DNA from: Methanobacteriota archaeon
Lineage (GTDB): Archaea > Thermoplasmatota > Thermoplasmata > Methanomassiliicoccales > UBA472
DNA: 43,329 nt
Direction: 5' to 3'
Assembly: GCA_029560215.1 (NCBI GenBank)
Contig: JAKPZB010000091.1
Span: 1-43,329 of the forward strand
Part shown: piece after piece, positions 27,580-37,922 of the stretch
How positions within the stretch are numbered: the stretch's first letter is position 1
Layout: each line of letters starts with the position of its first letter
Notes under the pieces: generated by a model
Database searches by the model: none
What the model was told of the DNA's origin: nothing
The model's input: the letters and a program-made list of their open reading frames with translations, nothing else
Program-made: the position numbers and the translations under genes

Positions 27580-27661
27580 GATAATCGATTCCTCGCTCGG
27601 GCAATAAGCATATCCCCCGGGGGGACAATCCTATTATATCCATAAGGGAGGTTCCAGGTCC

Positions 27662-27877
27662 ATGGCGGAAGCTCGTCACGCTACCAAGGCCAGCAGGGCC
27701 TGCGATGTCAAGGGATGCGGTTCCGAGGCCGAGCGCTCCATATCCGGGGATGCGGCCAGCGAAGCCAAGCTCAAGGTCGATGAAGGCCTGAAGCGGGTGC
27801 ACCTGTGCAAGGACCACTATCGGGAGTACAAGAAGGGCTCCCGGAAGGAGCGGGAGCTGGAATCCCTCGGAAGGTGA
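27662..27877 (+). CDS. small putative zinc-binding protein
   Basis: CDVKGCGSEAERS...HLCKDHYREYKKGSRKERELESLGR with Cx4C and HxCxxH. Confidence 0.65.
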   Translation: MAEARHATKASRACDVKGCGSEAERSISGDAASEAKLKVDEGLKRVHLCKDHYREYKKGSRKERELESLGR

Positions 27878-27917
27878 TTCAGCAAAGAATAATATCCTTT
27901 AAGGATTCCCCCGGGTC

Positions 27918-29024
27918 ATGAAGGCAGGCTATATCCAGTTGCTCTCCAGCGCCGGTCTGTCCGGCGCCGCTCTGCTCATCCCCAACATGCTGAGGGACGA
28001 GCTGGGCGCCAACACCATGGAGATCGGCCTGATCACCGCCTCCTTCAATCTCGCCCTTTTCTTATCGTCCTACATCTTCGGAAGGGCCTCCGACGTGCAC
28101 GGACGGAAGCTGTATCTTCAGGGCGGTCTCGCCCTCACGACCATATCCCTCTTCCTGCTGGTGTTCGCCAACAGCAAGGAGACCATCGCCGTGGTCCGCA
28201 TCATGATCGGGCTGTGCGCCGGTATCTATCCATCGGCTCTGCTGACCTATGTTTACGAGACTGAAGGGAAGATAGGCAAGTTCACCGCCTACGGCAGCCT
28301 CGGTTTCGGCATCGGAACGTTCATCGCCGGGTTGCTTACGATCTATTATGAGATATTCCTCGTCAGCGGGTTGATGCTGCTGGTGGCCTACGTCATCTCC
28401 ACCCGCATGATGTTCACCAGTGAGAAGGTGCATCAGGTCCCGCTGTTCCCGGCGGCGATGATCCGGCACAATTATCCGGTGTACCTGTCGATCATGTTCA
28501 GGCACACCGGCGCCAACATGATATGGGTGGTCTACCCGCTGTTCCTGGCCGACCTGGGGGCGACACCTCTCTTCATCGGCTTCGTCTACGGCATCAACGC
28601 CATCGGCCAATACATCTTCATGCGCTTCATCGACCGTTTCAAGACCTATCACCTGGTGATGGCCGGTTTCGTCTTCTCCATCATCACCTTCCCATCATAC
28701 ACCCTGGCCACCCGCCCCGAGGAGATCATCCCCATGCAAGTGTCCCTCGCCGCCGCCTGGTCCTGCCTTTACGTCGGCTCGATCAAATACCTCATGGAGA
28801 GGAACGAGGAGAAGGGGACCTCGTCCGGACTGCTGCAGTCCTTCCTGAGCATCTCGGCCATCATCGGCGCCCTGGTCGGCGGGATAACCGTCTACGCCCT
28901 CGGTTATCACGGCTCGATGTTAATCGCCACCGCTCTGGCCATCATCGGTTTCCTCATCTTCATCGTGGGCAACAGCTTCATGAACCGTAAGGAGAAAGGC
29001 GTTATAGCCCCCAAGGGGGTTTAG
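27918..29024 (+). CDS. major facilitator superfamily transporter
   Basis: Multi-TM; FGRASDVHGRKLYLQGGLALTT MFS loop motif. Confidence 0.9.
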   Translation: MKAGYIQLLSSAGLSGAALLIPNMLRDELGANTMEIGLITASFNLALFLSSYIFGRASDVHGRKLYLQGGLALTTISLFLLVFANSKETIAVVRIMIGLCAGIYPSALLTYVYETEGKIGKFTAYGSLGFGIGTFIAGLLTIYYEIFLVSGLMLLVAYVISTRMMFTSEKVHQVPLFPAAMIRHNYPVYLSIMFRHTGANMIWVVYPLFLADLGATPLFIGFVYGINAIGQYIFMRFIDRFKTYHLVMAGFVFSIITFPSYTLATRPEEIIPMQVSLAAAWSCLYVGSIKYLMERNEEKGTSSGLLQSFLSISAIIGALVGGITVYALGYHGSMLIATALAIIGFLIFIVGNSFMNRKEKGVIAPKGV

Positions 29025-29030
29025 GTAGCC

Positions 29031-29939
29031 ATGGACCTGACATTCCTGGGCACCGGCGGGAGCGTTCCCACCACCAAGCGCAACACGGTGTCCATAGCCT
29101 TGCGGTTGGGCCCGGAGGTTCTGATGTTCGATTGCGGGGAGGGCACCCAGAGGCAACTGATGGCCTCCTCGGTGTCCTTCATGAAGATCACCAGGATCTT
29201 CATCACCCATCACCACGGAGATCACTTCCTGGGGTTGCCGGGGCTCATCCAATCCATGAACTTCTACGGTCGGGAAGCCCCCCTTGACATCTACGGGCCG
29301 GACGGCACTCGGGAGATGGTAAAAACCGTTCTGGGATTGGGGATATTCGACCGGATGTATGAGGTCAAGGGGCATGACCTGGCTCCGGGCGACGTAGTCG
29401 TCGGTGAAGGTTACAAGGTCGTCGCCATCAAGGTCGAGCACACCATCCCCGCGCTCGGTTACGTGTTCCAGGAGGACGACCGTCCCGGGCGCTTCGATCC
29501 CGAGCGGGCCAAGGCTCTGGGGGTCAAGGAAGGTCCCAGCTTCTCCCGCCTGGTGGAAGGCCACCCGGTCAAGGTGGGCGGGTCCACGGTCACTCCGGAC
29601 ATGGTCATGGGGCCGGCCCGCAAGGGCCTCCGTCTGGTCTACAGCGGGGACACCGCCCCCTGTTCCGAGCTGGAAGCGGCTTGCAAAGGCGCCGATGTGC
29701 TGGTCCATGAGGCCACCGTCGCCTCCGACCTGGAGGCCAAGGCCAGGGAGTTCGGGCACAGCACGGCCAAGGACGCGGCGTTGCTGGCGAGGGAGTCGCG
29801 GGCGGGCGTTCTGTACCTGGTCCACATCAGCGGTCGTTACGATGGGGCCGAGGTCCTTATCGAGGAGGCCCGCGGAATATTCGAGAACACGTGCGTACCG
29901 AACGACCTGGAATCATTCGTTCTCCGCGTCGACCGTTAA
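29031..29939 (+). CDS. rnz: ribonuclease Z
   Basis: MDLTFLGTGGSVPTTKRNTVSIALRLGPEVLMFDCGEGTQRQLM, FITHHHGDHFLGLPGLIQSM, LVYSGDTAPC, FGHSTAKDAALLAR. Confidence 0.95.
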   Translation: MDLTFLGTGGSVPTTKRNTVSIALRLGPEVLMFDCGEGTQRQLMASSVSFMKITRIFITHHHGDHFLGLPGLIQSMNFYGREAPLDIYGPDGTREMVKTVLGLGIFDRMYEVKGHDLAPGDVVVGEGYKVVAIKVEHTIPALGYVFQEDDRPGRFDPERAKALGVKEGPSFSRLVEGHPVKVGGSTVTPDMVMGPARKGLRLVYSGDTAPCSELEAACKGADVLVHEATVASDLEAKAREFGHSTAKDAALLARESRAGVLYLVHISGRYDGAEVLIEEARGIFENTCVPNDLESFVLRVDR

Positions 29940-29957
29940 TTCTTTTAGGAATATTTA

Positions 29958-30521
29958 TCACAGCATCTTGAGCAGGTCGGCCGATGTTATTATGCCGATC
30001 ATGTCGCCGTTGCGTCCGACCATCACCGCGTGGGAGCTGCTGAGAAGGGCGGTCACCGCCTCCACTGGAGTGTCCTCGTTCACTATCGGAAAAGCGTCCT
30101 CCATGATATCGCTCACCTTGAGCTCCACGATGGTCTCCATGCGTTCCCCGTCCCTTAGGCGAGCGAGTATCTGGTTCTCGCTGACGCTCCCCACGTGCTG
30201 CCGTCCGAGGAACACCGGCATCTGTGATATGCCAGCGGACCGCATGAGCTCGGTGGCCGCCTTCACCAGCTCGTTGGACTGCACCCCGACGATCTGCCTG
30301 GTGGCCAGGTCCCCGGCCTTGCTGGCCTTGGAATGGCGGCGGGATTCCTCCTGCAGGGCGGTGAATATTCTGGTCACCGCCTCATAGCTGCCCTTTATGC
30401 TCCCCCTCTCCAGCTTGGCGATGGTGGACTGACTTACGCCGCAGAGCCTGGCCAGCTCCTGCTGCGTGATATCAAGTGACTTGCGCAGCCGTTTGATCTC
30501 GCTCTCCGAAGGGAACTTCAT
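29958..30521 (-). CDS. HTH (XRE) plus tandem CBS-domain transcriptional regulator
   Basis: KRLRKSLDITQQELARLCGVSQSTIAKLERGSIKGSYEAVTRI HTH; CBS motifs VKAATELMRSAGISQMPVF and VEAVTALLSSSHAVMVGRNGDMIGIITSADLL. Confidence 0.92.
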   Translation of the reverse strand: MKFPSESEIKRLRKSLDITQQELARLCGVSQSTIAKLERGSIKGSYEAVTRIFTALQEESRRHSKASKAGDLATRQIVGVQSNELVKAATELMRSAGISQMPVFLGRQHVGSVSENQILARLRDGERMETIVELKVSDIMEDAFPIVNEDTPVEAVTALLSSSHAVMVGRNGDMIGIITSADLLKML

Positions 30522-30567
30522 GCTTTACGGTAATGATTATTCGTATATGAATATTTGAGTCAATCAC

Positions 30568-30578
30568 CCTTATATCAA
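30568..30578 (+). promoter_or_regulatory. TATA-like element for the AdoMet synthetase gene
   Basis: ccttatatcaa about 75 bp upstream of ATG 30647. Confidence 0.5.
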
Positions 30579-30646
30579 ACCAGGAATTTCCAAGGAACCA
30601 TCCAGGTTCCCTCGCGGGTCCCTGCTTACAACAAGGTGAACGATCC

Positions 30647-31945
30647 ATGGCTAAGGTAAGCGCGAAGTCGAAGGCCGCCGCCAAGACGGTTGGCCGCAAG
30701 GTTTCCCCCAGGAAGGCATCCAAGAACATCGTGGTCGAGAGCATGAAGGCCGTCCCCCTCGCCCAGCAGAACGTTGAACTGGTGGAGAGAAAAGGCATCG
30801 GCCATCCGGACAGCATCTCCGACGGCATAGCGGAGGCCGTCTCGTTGGCATTGTGCAAGATGTACCTGGAGAGGTTCGGGGAGATATTGCACCACAACAC
30901 CGACCAGAACGAGGTGGTGGGCGGACAGAGCACCCCGAGGTTCGGCGGTGGAGAGGTCCTCGAGCCCATTCACATCATGCTCTCCGGACGCGCCATCACC
31001 CAGGTCAACGGCGAGCGCCTGCCCTACAGCACCACCGCCATCAACGCCACGAAGGAATATCTCAAGCGCTTCCCCAACCTCGATGTCAACCGCCACATCA
31101 CCGTGGACTGCCGCATCGGGAAGGGTTCCTTCGACCTGATCAAGAACTTCGAGGCCCTCAAGGACCAGTGCAAGATGGACGGGCGTGGCAACCACTGCCT
31201 GCTGGCCAACGACACCTCCTTCGGCTGCTCCTTCGCCCCCTACTCGGACACCGAGCTGGTGTGCCTGGAGACCGAGAAGTACGTGAACGGCGCGATGAAG
31301 AAGAAGCTCAAGGAGACCGGAGAGGACGTCAAGGTCATGTGCTCCCGCAAGGACAAGAAGATCAACATGACCATCGCCTGCGCCATGGTCGACCGCTACA
31401 TCCCGGACGCCGATCACTACAAGAGCGTCGTCGAGGAGATGAAGGAGAGGGTGCTGGACAACGCCACCAAGTTCACCGATTACGACGTGGCCTTGGACAT
31501 CAACCACGCCGACAATTCGGCTATCGGCAACTTCTACCTGACCGTCACCGGCCTCAGCGCCGAGAACGGGGACGACGGCTCCGTCGGCCGCGGGAACCGC
31601 ATGAACGGTCTGATCACCCCGTACCGCACCATGTCCATGGAGGCCTCGGCCGGCAAGAACCCCATCACCCACGTGGGCAAGATGTACAACATCCTGGCCA
31701 ACTGGATCGCCAACGACATCGTCAAGAAGAGCAACGGCAACATCGTGGAGGCCGACGTGCGCATCCTCTCTCAGATCGGCCGCCCCATCAGCGACCCGGA
31801 GACCTGCAGCGTGCAGCTGTTCCTGGCCCCTGGCGCCGACGCGGCCAAGTGGCAGAAGGAGGCCTACGCCATATCCGACGAATGGTTGGAGAACATCGGC
31901 AAGGTCACGGAGAAAGTTGTAAAAGGACAGGTCACGGTATTCTGA
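30647..31945 (+). CDS. mat: archaeal S-adenosylmethionine synthetase with basic N-terminal extension
   Basis: [114 protein letters not shown]. Confidence 0.95.
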   Translation: MAKVSAKSKAAAKTVGRKVSPRKASKNIVVESMKAVPLAQQNVELVERKGIGHPDSISDGIAEAVSLALCKMYLERFGEILHHNTDQNEVVGGQSTPRFGGGEVLEPIHIMLSGRAITQVNGERLPYSTTAINATKEYLKRFPNLDVNRHITVDCRIGKGSFDLIKNFEALKDQCKMDGRGNHCLLANDTSFGCSFAPYSDTELVCLETEKYVNGAMKKKLKETGEDVKVMCSRKDKKINMTIACAMVDRYIPDADHYKSVVEEMKERVLDNATKFTDYDVALDINHADNSAIGNFYLTVTGLSAENGDDGSVGRGNRMNGLITPYRTMSMEASAGKNPITHVGKMYNILANWIANDIVKKSNGNIVEADVRILSQIGRPISDPETCSVQLFLAPGADAAKWQKEAYAISDEWLENIGKVTEKVVKGQVTVF

Positions 31946-31948
31946 GGC

Positions 31949-32533
31949 ATGAAGCTCGTCGACCTGCCCCGCTACGGTCCGGTGCACCGCTTCGGCAATC
32001 ACCACGTGTACCGCACGCTGATGGTGCTCTCGGACCAGAAACGCAAAGGGCGTAAGCAGATAGCGGACGCGGTGGGCATCGGCGAAGGCAGCATGCGCAC
32101 GATAATCGAATACCTCCGTGGACTGGACATGATCGATATACGTCAAACCGGCGTTAAGATCACCCGCCACGGAAACGCCTTCCTATCCGACCTTCCCATC
32201 AAGATGGCCGACATAGGCCACGGCTCCATCGCCCTGGGCAAGGAATGCGTCGCGGTGCACATGAGCAACAACGGCGACAAGATCAAGATGGGCGTGGAGC
32301 AGCGCGACTCGGCCATCATGGCCGGGGCGGAGGGGGCTACCACCCTGGTGGTCCGTGATGGCAAGCTCACCGTGCCGCCCGATTATGTCATAGACGAGCG
32401 TGACCCGACCCTGGCCAAACTTCTTCATGAGAAGTTCAACCTGCGCGAGGGGGACGCCATCATAATCGGCACCGCCTCCACGGTGTCCAAGGCCGAGGAC
32501 GGAGCTCTGGCCGCCGCTTTCGACCTACTCTAG
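31949..32533 (+). CDS. HTH-domain protein, DUF4443-like
   Basis: [60 protein letters not shown] winged HTH plus C-terminal domain; 3 bp after mat. Confidence 0.8.
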   Translation: MKLVDLPRYGPVHRFGNHHVYRTLMVLSDQKRKGRKQIADAVGIGEGSMRTIIEYLRGLDMIDIRQTGVKITRHGNAFLSDLPIKMADIGHGSIALGKECVAVHMSNNGDKIKMGVEQRDSAIMAGAEGATTLVVRDGKLTVPPDYVIDERDPTLAKLLHEKFNLREGDAIIIGTASTVSKAEDGALAAAFDLL

Positions 32534-34525
32534 GAGCCGTTCGATCTCATTCCGGTCGTCGGTCTCCGGCAGGCAGGCGCCTTTTACGCATAGCCGGTAT
32601 CCATGGGGAAGCAAGGGCTGCCCTTCAAGATGCTCGGCCCTGATGGTCAGCAGGTGAGGGTTATATCCAGCGAACCAGGGGTCGGAATTTCCGAAGACCT
32701 CCAAGGTCCTCGAGGACTTCTTCATCAGCGCCCCGCACATGAACATGGCATAGGCGGACGGCGTTAAACGTAGCTCCCGCATGAAGTGCTTCTCCACACC
32801 TTCCAGGGCCTCCGCCGTCCGGGGGTCGCCGAAAAGGGCGGACAGCTGTGCGAGGACATAGTACGCGACCGAGTTACCGGAGGGGGATGCCCCGTCGTAA
32901 AGGTCCTTGGTCCTGATCAGCAGGCCCGGGTCCTCCCGCGACAGGTAGAACCCTCCGTCCTCACGATCGAGGAACAGCGCCATCATCTCCTCTATCAGGT
33001 CCAAGCATCTTTCCAGGTGCCTTCTCTCCAAGGTGGCGAAGTACATCTCCAGATGGGCCCAGGCCAGGCAGGCGTGGTCGTCCAATAGTGCGGGCACCCC
33101 GATCTCCCCATCTCGATATGAATGATAGAGGGCACCTTCCTTGAACAGGTTCCGGTCCAGGAAGTCCATGGCTTTGATGGCCAGGGGGAGAGCCTCTTCG
33201 CAATCGAGCTGGCGATGCGCCTTGCACAGGGCCGCCACCATCAGTCCGTTCCAATCAGTGAGGACCTTGTCGTCCAAGGCCGGTCGTGGTCTCTTCTGCC
33301 GATGAACGTTCAGTTCCTTCCGGATACGTTCGTCCCAGGCGTACATCTCCCCGGGGTCCGTTCCCTTCAGGGAGGCGAACTCCCGGATGGTCCTGGTACG
33401 ATGGAGCACATTGAGGCCAGACCTGGTACGGGTGGCCTCGTCACGGAAATTTCCCGAGTCCCAGACGTCGTACAGCTCCTTGAATCTCTGCAGGTCCTCC
33501 GGGGAGAGCAGGGTGGAAAGCTCCTCATACCTCCAGACATAGAAGGCTCCCTCCTTTCCCTCGGAATCCGCGTCCTCGGAGGAACGGAACCCGCCTTCCG
33601 GGGAGGCGAGGTCCCGTTCGACGTAGCGGACCAGCTCGATCCCCGCCTGGCGGTACTCCCGATCGCCGGTGACCGCGTAGGCCTCCGCCAAGGCCATCAG
33701 CATCATGGCCTGGTCGTAGAGCATCTTCTCGAAGTGCGGCAGGTGCCAGCGGTGGTCTGTGGAATACCGGTGGAATCCTCCGCCCAGATGGTCCCTTATC
33801 CCGCCTCGGGCGATATTATCCATGGTCTTGATGGCCATTTCCAGGGCCTTTACGTCCTTCCTCTCTCGGTAAAATCGCAGAAGGAACAGAAGCTTGTGCG
33901 GGGAGGGGAACTTCCGTTCCGCGTCGAACCCGCCGTATCGAGGCTCGAAGTCCTCGCCCAGGTGCTGAAACGTCAGGTCGATCAGCTCAAGGACGTCCCC
34001 CTCGGCGGGGTCCCGCTCGAAGGAGTCCAGGATCTCCAGGACCTTGACCGCGACATCCTGGATCTCTTCCCTCCTCTCCTGCCAGGTGCGATGCGCCGCC
34101 GGCAGCAGGTCGATCATCCCCGGCATTCCCTGGCGGGACCGTTTCGGCAGGTAGGTCCCGGCCCAGAAGGGGACCCGCTCCGGGGTCATCAATATGGTCA
34201 GGGGCCATCCTCCGCTCCCGGTCATCATCTGGCAGACCTTCATGTACAAGCTGTCCACCTCCGGCCGCTCCTCCCGGTCCACCTTGATGCTGACGAACCA
34301 GTCGTTCATCATCTTGGCCACCTCGACGTCCTCGAAGCTCTCCCGTTCCATGACGTGGCACCAGTGGCAGGACGAATAGCCGATGGAAAGGATGATCGGT
34401 CGGTCGAGCTCCTTCGCCCTCTCGAACGCCTCCGCTCCCCAGGGATACCAATCCACCGGATTGCGGGAGTGCTGCAGCAGGTAGGGGCTACGCTCCTTGG
34501 CGAGGCGGTTCTCAGGTCCGGCCAT
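32525..34525 (-). CDS. thioredoxin-domain protein, DUF255/YyaL (spermatogenesis-associated protein 20-like)
   Basis: [70 protein letters not shown]. Confidence 0.95.
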   Translation of the reverse strand: MAGPENRLAKERSPYLLQHSRNPVDWYPWGAEAFERAKELDRPIILSIGYSSCHWCHVMERESFEDVEVAKMMNDWFVSIKVDREERPEVDSLYMKVCQMMTGSGGWPLTILMTPERVPFWAGTYLPKRSRQGMPGMIDLLPAAHRTWQERREEIQDVAVKVLEILDSFERDPAEGDVLELIDLTFQHLGEDFEPRYGGFDAERKFPSPHKLLFLLRFYRERKDVKALEMAIKTMDNIARGGIRDHLGGGFHRYSTDHRWHLPHFEKMLYDQAMMLMALAEAYAVTGDREYRQAGIELVRYVERDLASPEGGFRSSEDADSEGKEGAFYVWRYEELSTLLSPEDLQRFKELYDVWDSGNFRDEATRTRSGLNVLHRTRTIREFASLKGTDPGEMYAWDERIRKELNVHRQKRPRPALDDKVLTDWNGLMVAALCKAHRQLDCEEALPLAIKAMDFLDRNLFKEGALYHSYRDGEIGVPALLDDHACLAWAHLEMYFATLERRHLERCLDLIEEMMALFLDREDGGFYLSREDPGLLIRTKDLYDGASPSGNSVAYYVLAQLSALFGDPRTAEALEGVEKHFMRELRLTPSAYAMFMCGALMKKSSRTLEVFGNSDPWFAGYNPHLLTIRAEHLEGQPLLPHGYRLCVKGACLPETDDRNEIERLLE

Positions 34526-34602
34526 GAATGGTGCTAACGAAGCTGCTCGGTAATCTACCTATTCCTTCGGTGTAAAATATCGGGTCATAGTGATAGTATT
34601 AT

Positions 34603-35871
34603 ATGACGGTCGTCCAATCACCTTGCCAGTATTTCCGGTCTTTGGGATGGGATGCGCCGGTGAACATTCGCAATTGGTTGGGTGGAGGGAGGGATAGCGC
34701 TAGCGTCAGCGAACGCCAGTCCCTCCGTTACGCCACCTTTTTCATACTCCTTCTCGGCGTGGTGTCGCTTTTCGCCGACATGTCCTACGAGGGCGCGAAG
34801 AGCATCAGCGGGTCATACCTGAAGACCCTGGGCGCCACCGCGGCCACCGTAGCCCTGGTCTCCGGCTTCGGGGAGTTCATCGGTTACGGCTGGAGAGTGG
34901 TCTCCGGCCATATCACCGACCGCACCGGCCGCTACTGGACCATCGTGGTCATCGGCTACGCCATGAATTTGCTGGCCATTCCGCTGCTGGCCTTCACCGG
35001 GGACTGGTACACGGTGGCCATACTGATCGTCATGGAGCGCATGGGCAAGGCGATCAGGGCACCGGCCCGCGACGCCATGCTCTCCCACGCCGCCATCAAG
35101 ACCGGCCGGGGATGGGCCTTCGGGGTGCAGGAGGCCCTGTCCTCCGTGGGAGCCATGATCGGGCCGGTGGCCATCTTCCTGGTGTTCTGGGCCGGCGGTG
35201 ACTATTCCATGGCCTTCCTGCTCATGGGGATCCCGGCGCTGCTGTCCCTGGGCGTTCTTTATTACACGTACACGAAGTACCCCAAGCCGCAGCTGATGGA
35301 ACCGCCCAAGCCGCAGGAGAAGGCGATGCTTCCCCGCCGCTTCTGGCTGTACGCGCTGGCCGCCGCGTTCATGGCCGCAGGTTACATCGATTATCCCCTA
35401 GTGGCCTATCACATACAGAATCACGAGCTAGGCAACGAGATGGTGATCCCTCTGCTCTATGCCCTGGCCATGGGGGCGGACGCCATATCGGCGATGGTTC
35501 TGGGCAAGCTGTTCGACCAGGGCGGGCCGAAGGTGCTTCTGGTGGTCATTATCCCGGCCGCCTTCTTCCCGGTGCTGGCCTTCTCCGATTCGATGGTCCT
35601 CATCGCCGCCGGAATGGGCCTGTTCGGGCTGGGCATGGGCGCCCAGGAATCGATAATGCGGGCGGTCGTCGCCGACCTGGCGCCGGTGGGAAGAAGAGCC
35701 ACCGCCTACGGCTATTACAACACCGTGTTCGGCATATTCTGGTTCGTGGGGTCCCTGGGTTTGGGCATGCTCTACGACCTGTCGATACCGACGATGATCG
35801 CCATATCCGTGGGAGTGCAGCTGATCTCCGTTCCCCTGTTCCTGATGTTCCTGCGCGACAGAACAGGGTAA
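34603..35871 (+). CDS. major facilitator superfamily transporter (start uncertain)
   Basis: 12-TM pattern: FADMSYEGAKSISGSYLKTLGATAATVALVSGFGEFIGYGWRVVSGHITDRTGRYWT. Confidence 0.9.
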   Translation: MTVVQSPCQYFRSLGWDAPVNIRNWLGGGRDSASVSERQSLRYATFFILLLGVVSLFADMSYEGAKSISGSYLKTLGATAATVALVSGFGEFIGYGWRVVSGHITDRTGRYWTIVVIGYAMNLLAIPLLAFTGDWYTVAILIVMERMGKAIRAPARDAMLSHAAIKTGRGWAFGVQEALSSVGAMIGPVAIFLVFWAGGDYSMAFLLMGIPALLSLGVLYYTYTKYPKPQLMEPPKPQEKAMLPRRFWLYALAAAFMAAGYIDYPLVAYHIQNHELGNEMVIPLLYALAMGADAISAMVLGKLFDQGGPKVLLVVIIPAAFFPVLAFSDSMVLIAAGMGLFGLGMGAQESIMRAVVADLAPVGRRATAYGYYNTVFGIFWFVGSLGLGMLYDLSIPTMIAISVGVQLISVPLFLMFLRDRTG

Positions 35872-35883
35872 TAAAAGGTTTGG

Positions 35884-35923
35884 AAGGGGTTTGGGCGGCC
35901 TTTCGAGGCCTTGAACCCCTTTT
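35884..35923. terminator. long hairpin with TTCG tetraloop between convergent genes
   Basis: Outer stem AAGGGGTT (35884-35891)/AACCCCTT (35914-35921); inner stem GGCCT-TTCG-AGGCC; lies just past the MFS stop. Confidence 0.6.
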
Positions 35924-36058
35924 GGCGTTTCTCCTCCTATTCGTCCCGCGAAAGATGAGGATCACCGCGAGACGATATTATTATAAAAGTAGCATTTAAT
36001 AAATTTACCTAGGCAAAAATGTGAAAGGAGTTTAGAAAAGGGGTTTGGATGGACGCTT

Positions 36059-37669
36059 TCACCATTTTTCCAACATGGGCATCATGACCCGCTCGGCCAG
36101 GTTCTCCAGGGTCTCCACGCCGGTGACCTTCTGGGCGTATGGCGTCAAGGAGGCGATGTCGCTGCGTTGGATGTTCTCCAGGGTGAACTTCCTGCTTCCG
36201 GCCATCAGCTGCTTGAGCCCTTCGCCGAGACGGTCCACGAAGTAGGTGTACTCGCCGACCGCGCCGTAGGGGATGTCCGTTCCCAGTTTCTTCTTGTAGC
36301 GGTGCTCCAGCTCCTGTGCGGCGATGAAGAAGGTCTTCGGGTCGCTGCCGTAGGCGGCGGTGAAGCTGCTGGGCAAGGAATTGGTCTCCGCCAGCTTCAC
36401 GAAGTTGGCGCTCTTCATGGCCGTCAGCAGCGGGGCCCGGGCCATGGCGATGGCCTTCACCAGCGGCCCGTCGCCGAGGTTGCTCATGGCCATCGACTTG
36501 TAGATCTGCGTCTCGTTGACGAAACCGCCGGCCATGACCAGGTCGGGGATGAACTTGCCCTTCCTCATCATGACCTGGGCGCACATCATCATCTGCGCCT
36601 GGAGGTGCACGGTGGGGGTGCTCATCTCGTTCATCATGGGCACCGGGGACATGCCAGTCCCGCCGCCCGCGCCGTCGAAGGTCAGCATGTCGATCTTGGC
36701 CTCCGAGGCCGCCTTCATGGTGAAGGCCACCACCTCCGGCCGATAGGCGCCGGTCTTGAGGAACACGTACTTGGCGCCTCGCGACCTAAGGTCCTCGACA
36801 TCCTCGATGAAGGACCGGTGGTCCGGGAAGCCCACCCGGGAGTGCCTCTCGAAGCTCTTGAAGGCTCCGGCCTTGAAGGCATCCTGCACATCCTTGTCCT
36901 CGGGGTCCGGGAGCACCAGGTATCCGCGCTTCTTCAGCTCCAAGGCCCGCTCCAGGGTGGTCAGGCGGACCTCGCCTCCGATGGCCTTGGCGCCCTGTCC
37001 CCACTTCCTCTCGATGATATCCACCTCCAGCTTGCTGAGCGCGTACTCGTCGACGCCTCCGCGCTGGTCCTCGACATTGGTCTGCACGGCGATGCCGCCG
37101 TATTTGCCGTCGTAGAGCTCCTTGTAGGACCTGACCCTGAAGGCCAGGTCGGGCGAGCTGGTGACCTTGCCCCTGGTGTAGACGGACTCGTGGTCCATGC
37201 CGCATACGTTCTCGCCCACGGTCTGGACGACCCCGCTCATGGCCGCGCCCTTGGCCATGGCCTCCCAGTGGCGCTTGGCGACGGCGGTCGAGCCCAGGCC
37301 GGCGATGATCAGGGGCACCTTCAGCTTGATCGGTCTCTTGGAACGGGTGGCCACCGCGGTGGTGATGTCCACGTTCTCAAAGAAGGCCTTGTCCGGGGTC
37401 GCCTCGATGCCATGGGCCCCGATCAGCTCGGCCATGATCTGGAAGTGCGACCAGTCCAGGTGGAACTCCTTGTTGGAGGCGGCGGTGCTCTTGCCAAAGT
37501 ATTCCGGCAGGGGGTATAGCACTTCGCGTCCCCGGAAGGCGGACTTCCCGACCTCGCAGAGAACGTTGCAGTCCTCCACGCAGATGGGGCACATTCCGTT
37601 CACAGGGCTGATATCTGGCACACGGGTCTTGGTTCCGGTGGTCGATCTGCTGTTCTCTATGGTGTTCAA
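36059..37669 (-). CDS. FMN-binding glutamate synthase-like protein (archaeal GltB central-domain family)
   Basis: CPICVEDCNVLCEVG cysteines; KVPLIIAGLGSTAVAKRHWEAMAKGAAMSG; LTFDGAGGGTGMSPVPMMNEMSTPTVHLQAQ; PDLVMAGGFVNETQIYKSMAMG-like. Probable TTG start. Confidence 0.88.
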   Translation of the reverse strand: MNTIENSRSTTGTKTRVPDISPVNGMCPICVEDCNVLCEVGKSAFRGREVLYPLPEYFGKSTAASNKEFHLDWSHFQIMAELIGAHGIEATPDKAFFENVDITTAVATRSKRPIKLKVPLIIAGLGSTAVAKRHWEAMAKGAAMSGVVQTVGENVCGMDHESVYTRGKVTSSPDLAFRVRSYKELYDGKYGGIAVQTNVEDQRGGVDEYALSKLEVDIIERKWGQGAKAIGGEVRLTTLERALELKKRGYLVLPDPEDKDVQDAFKAGAFKSFERHSRVGFPDHRSFIEDVEDLRSRGAKYVFLKTGAYRPEVVAFTMKAASEAKIDMLTFDGAGGGTGMSPVPMMNEMSTPTVHLQAQMMMCAQVMMRKGKFIPDLVMAGGFVNETQIYKSMAMSNLGDGPLVKAIAMARAPLLTAMKSANFVKLAETNSLPSSFTAAYGSDPKTFFIAAQELEHRYKKKLGTDIPYGAVGEYTYFVDRLGEGLKQLMAGSRKFTLENIQRSDIASLTPYAQKVTGVETLENLAERVMMPMLEKW

Positions 37670-37745
37670 GGTGGTCTCACTTCCTTTACTAACGCTTGAG
37701 ACGATGGCATATGATGTCTGTATATGAATCTTATCGGAGAAAAAA

Positions 37746-37833
37746 TAGACATATATCTAACAATTATAAAAGGATTGTATCTAAATATCTAAATATTTAA
37801 TCTTAACAACCTGTAATTCTAGACATTTGTCTA
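37746..37833. promoter_or_regulatory. two related palindromic operator-like elements in an AT-rich intergenic region
   Basis: TAGACATATATCTA (37746-37759) and TAGACA-TT-TGTCTA (37820-37833). Confidence 0.45.
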
Positions 37834-37922
37834 TGAAGCATATTCGAAACCTCCTTATGTAGTAAAGTAATCCCCCGGTGTAGGTGCGGTAATTGGCTCC
37901 GAGTCTGCTTTGGGTAAGTACC

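Noticed and set aside
27614-27624. CCCCCGGGGGG palindrome and similar ATCCCCCGG strings near 27907 and 37871
   Set aside because: Short, low-complexity and inconsistent placement relative to genes; insufficient to call a motif.
30626-32170. 514-aa minus-strand ORF
   Set aside because: Antisense shadow of the AdoMet synthetase gene; no recognisable motifs.
33122-34537. 471-aa plus-strand ORF
   Set aside because: Antisense shadow of the DUF255 thioredoxin-domain gene.
34692-34727. GGGAGGGATAGCGC...CCAGTCCCTCC inverted repeat
   Set aside because: Lies inside the N-terminal coding part of the MFS gene; probably incidental codon usage.
36167-37519. 450-aa plus-strand ORF
   Set aside because: Antisense shadow of the FMN glutamate synthase-like gene.
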